Shown here: positions 5,720-6,337 of the stretch, piece after piece
Numbering within the stretch: position 1 is the stretch's first letter
Layout of the letters: the number at the start of each line of letters is the position of its first letter
Assembly: GCA_015661095.1 (NCBI GenBank)
Contig: JACVQI010000205.1
Location: 1 to 6,337 of the forward strand
Length of the DNA stretch: 6,337 nucleotides
Direction of reading: 5' to 3'
Origin: Gammaproteobacteria bacterium
GTDB lineage: Bacteria > Pseudomonadota > Gammaproteobacteria > Eutrophobiales > Eutrophobiaceae
Made by a program: the position numbers and the translations under genes
The notes under the pieces: model-generated
Database searches by the model: none
Seen by the model: only the letters and a program-made list of their open reading frames with translations
What the model was told of the DNA's origin: nothing

Positions 5720-6301
5720 CTATACATGGCGTTGGATTCCCCGCGTATCCGCTGCACTGCCAGTTTGGGTGTCATGGAAACACCAGTGCCAGGGTTCATA
5801 TTGATAACCATACGGATTACCCACGGGATATGAGAGACGGCAGCCGAATTCCCCGGCTCGCCTTGTGAGCCAGGCATACGCGGTCGTTTGTTCAAACTCC
5901 ACTTCAAGTGCTTGACTACCAGGAGTTGAAAGGTCGACTGCGCGGCCGGTGTGGTGCTCACTGAAGCCAGGTGGCGCACATACGGTTAGAATATCCTTAA
6001 CCGCAACTCCGGTGTCGAGCTTTTGTCTTATAATCTCAACCTGCCGATCAATGCTGCGAAAGGCAGAGACGATGAATAACGTGATGCCTTCAGCGGTTGC
6101 TGTTGACCTGAGCCTGCGCCACGCCTCGGCAGCCGCAGGGGTAAGTAGATGCTCTTTGCCATCGGATCCGATCTCTGCACATACGAGTTCCGTCGCCTCC
6201 TCGCACGCTTGCAAGCTGCGGGCCGATATGGATTCAACCAAGATTCCAAGTACCGTAAGTTGCGCATTCATGCCGGTCAAGAGACCCAACGTTGCCTTCA
6301 T
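5720..6301 (-). CDS. M15-family D-Ala-D-Ala carboxypeptidase (VanY-like)
   Basis: This 193-residue zinc peptidase belongs to the family that trims D-alanine from peptidoglycan peptides. The conserved pieces are in order: SAFRSIDRQ (79-87), PGFSEHHTGRAVDL (111-124) with the S-x-H-x-x-G-x-A-x-D motif giving zinc ligands His116 and Asp123, and EPWHWCF (169-175) with catalytic Glu169 and zinc ligand His172. No signal peptide is evident, so it may be cytoplasmic or lack an N-terminal part. An in-frame TAA lies only five codons upstream of ATG 6301, so the gene cannot extend further; ATG 6271 is an alternative start. Neither start has a clear ribosome site. About 20 residues follow the domain before the TAG at 5720-5722, and the GNAT reading frame continues in phase after it. 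A peptide-recycling role is an inference. Confidence 0.85.
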   Translation of the reverse strand: MKATLGLLTGMNAQLTVLGILVESISARSLQACEEATELVCAEIGSDGKEHLLTPAAAEAWRRLRSTATAEGITLFIVSAFRSIDRQVEIIRQKLDTGVAVKDILTVCAPPGFSEHHTGRAVDLSTPGSQALEVEFEQTTAYAWLTRRAGEFGCRLSYPVGNPYGYQYEPWHWCFHDTQTGSAADTRGIQRHV

Positions 6302-6337
6302 TGGCGCGCCGCTTTAACGCGTTCGCTGGAAAGCTAA

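Noticed and set aside
6302..6337. Integron attC-like edge sequence near the peptidase start
   Set aside because: The TTTAACGCGTT stretch is suggestive but does not match the core site consensus, and only 36 bases are available.

Overview
All convincing genes in this window lie on the minus strand. They suggest a gammaproteobacterium: an RlmI-type 23S rRNA methyltransferase, a YpeA-like acetyltransferase, GTAG-headed REP palindromes and the widespread palindrome whose translation contains 'PLTLTLSP'. This assignment is an inference from gene families, and no marker gene fixes the genus.

In transcription order (from high to low coordinates) the first block is housekeeping-like: an M15 zinc D-Ala-D-Ala peptidase (5720-6301), a YpeA-like GNAT acetyltransferase (5252-5671), a HIT-family protein (4784-5236) and rlmI (3404-4580). 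Two of these four are damaged or odd. rlmI carries a frameshift near base 4043. The GNAT domain has no ATG, GTG, TTG or CTG at its expected start and is in frame with the peptidase, separated from it only by a TAG codon. The HIT-rlmI gap (4581-4783) is packed with three palindromic elements. The stretch after rlmI (3145-3403) holds a pair of inverted REP elements, one with its loop interrupted, and a 21-bp near-copy of the rlmI 3' end.

The second block reads: a 51-codon N-terminal remnant of a Tat-exported type-B carboxylesterase (2989-3144), a secreted alpha/beta hydrolase resembling esterase 713 (1900-2967), a 35-codon N-terminal remnant of a short-chain dehydrogenase (1782-1889), a complete 12-TM MFS transporter (535-1785) and a HupE/UreJ-type membrane protein running off the left edge (1-535). 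From the hydrolase onward the genes are tightly coupled: a 10-nt gap, then an ATGA overlap, then a TAATG overlap. This looks like one transcript: a periplasmic hydrolase, a solute importer and a possible metal-binding permease. The substrate cannot be read from the sequence.

I do not see a defence system, a CRISPR array, an RNA gene or a complete mobile element. The most noteworthy signals are the two gene stubs next to the hydrolase, the start-less GNAT behind an in-frame amber codon, the rlmI frameshift that fits a small deletion, and three REP copies whose stems covary. Together they suggest a region under gene decay and REP-associated rearrangement rather than a clear new system.
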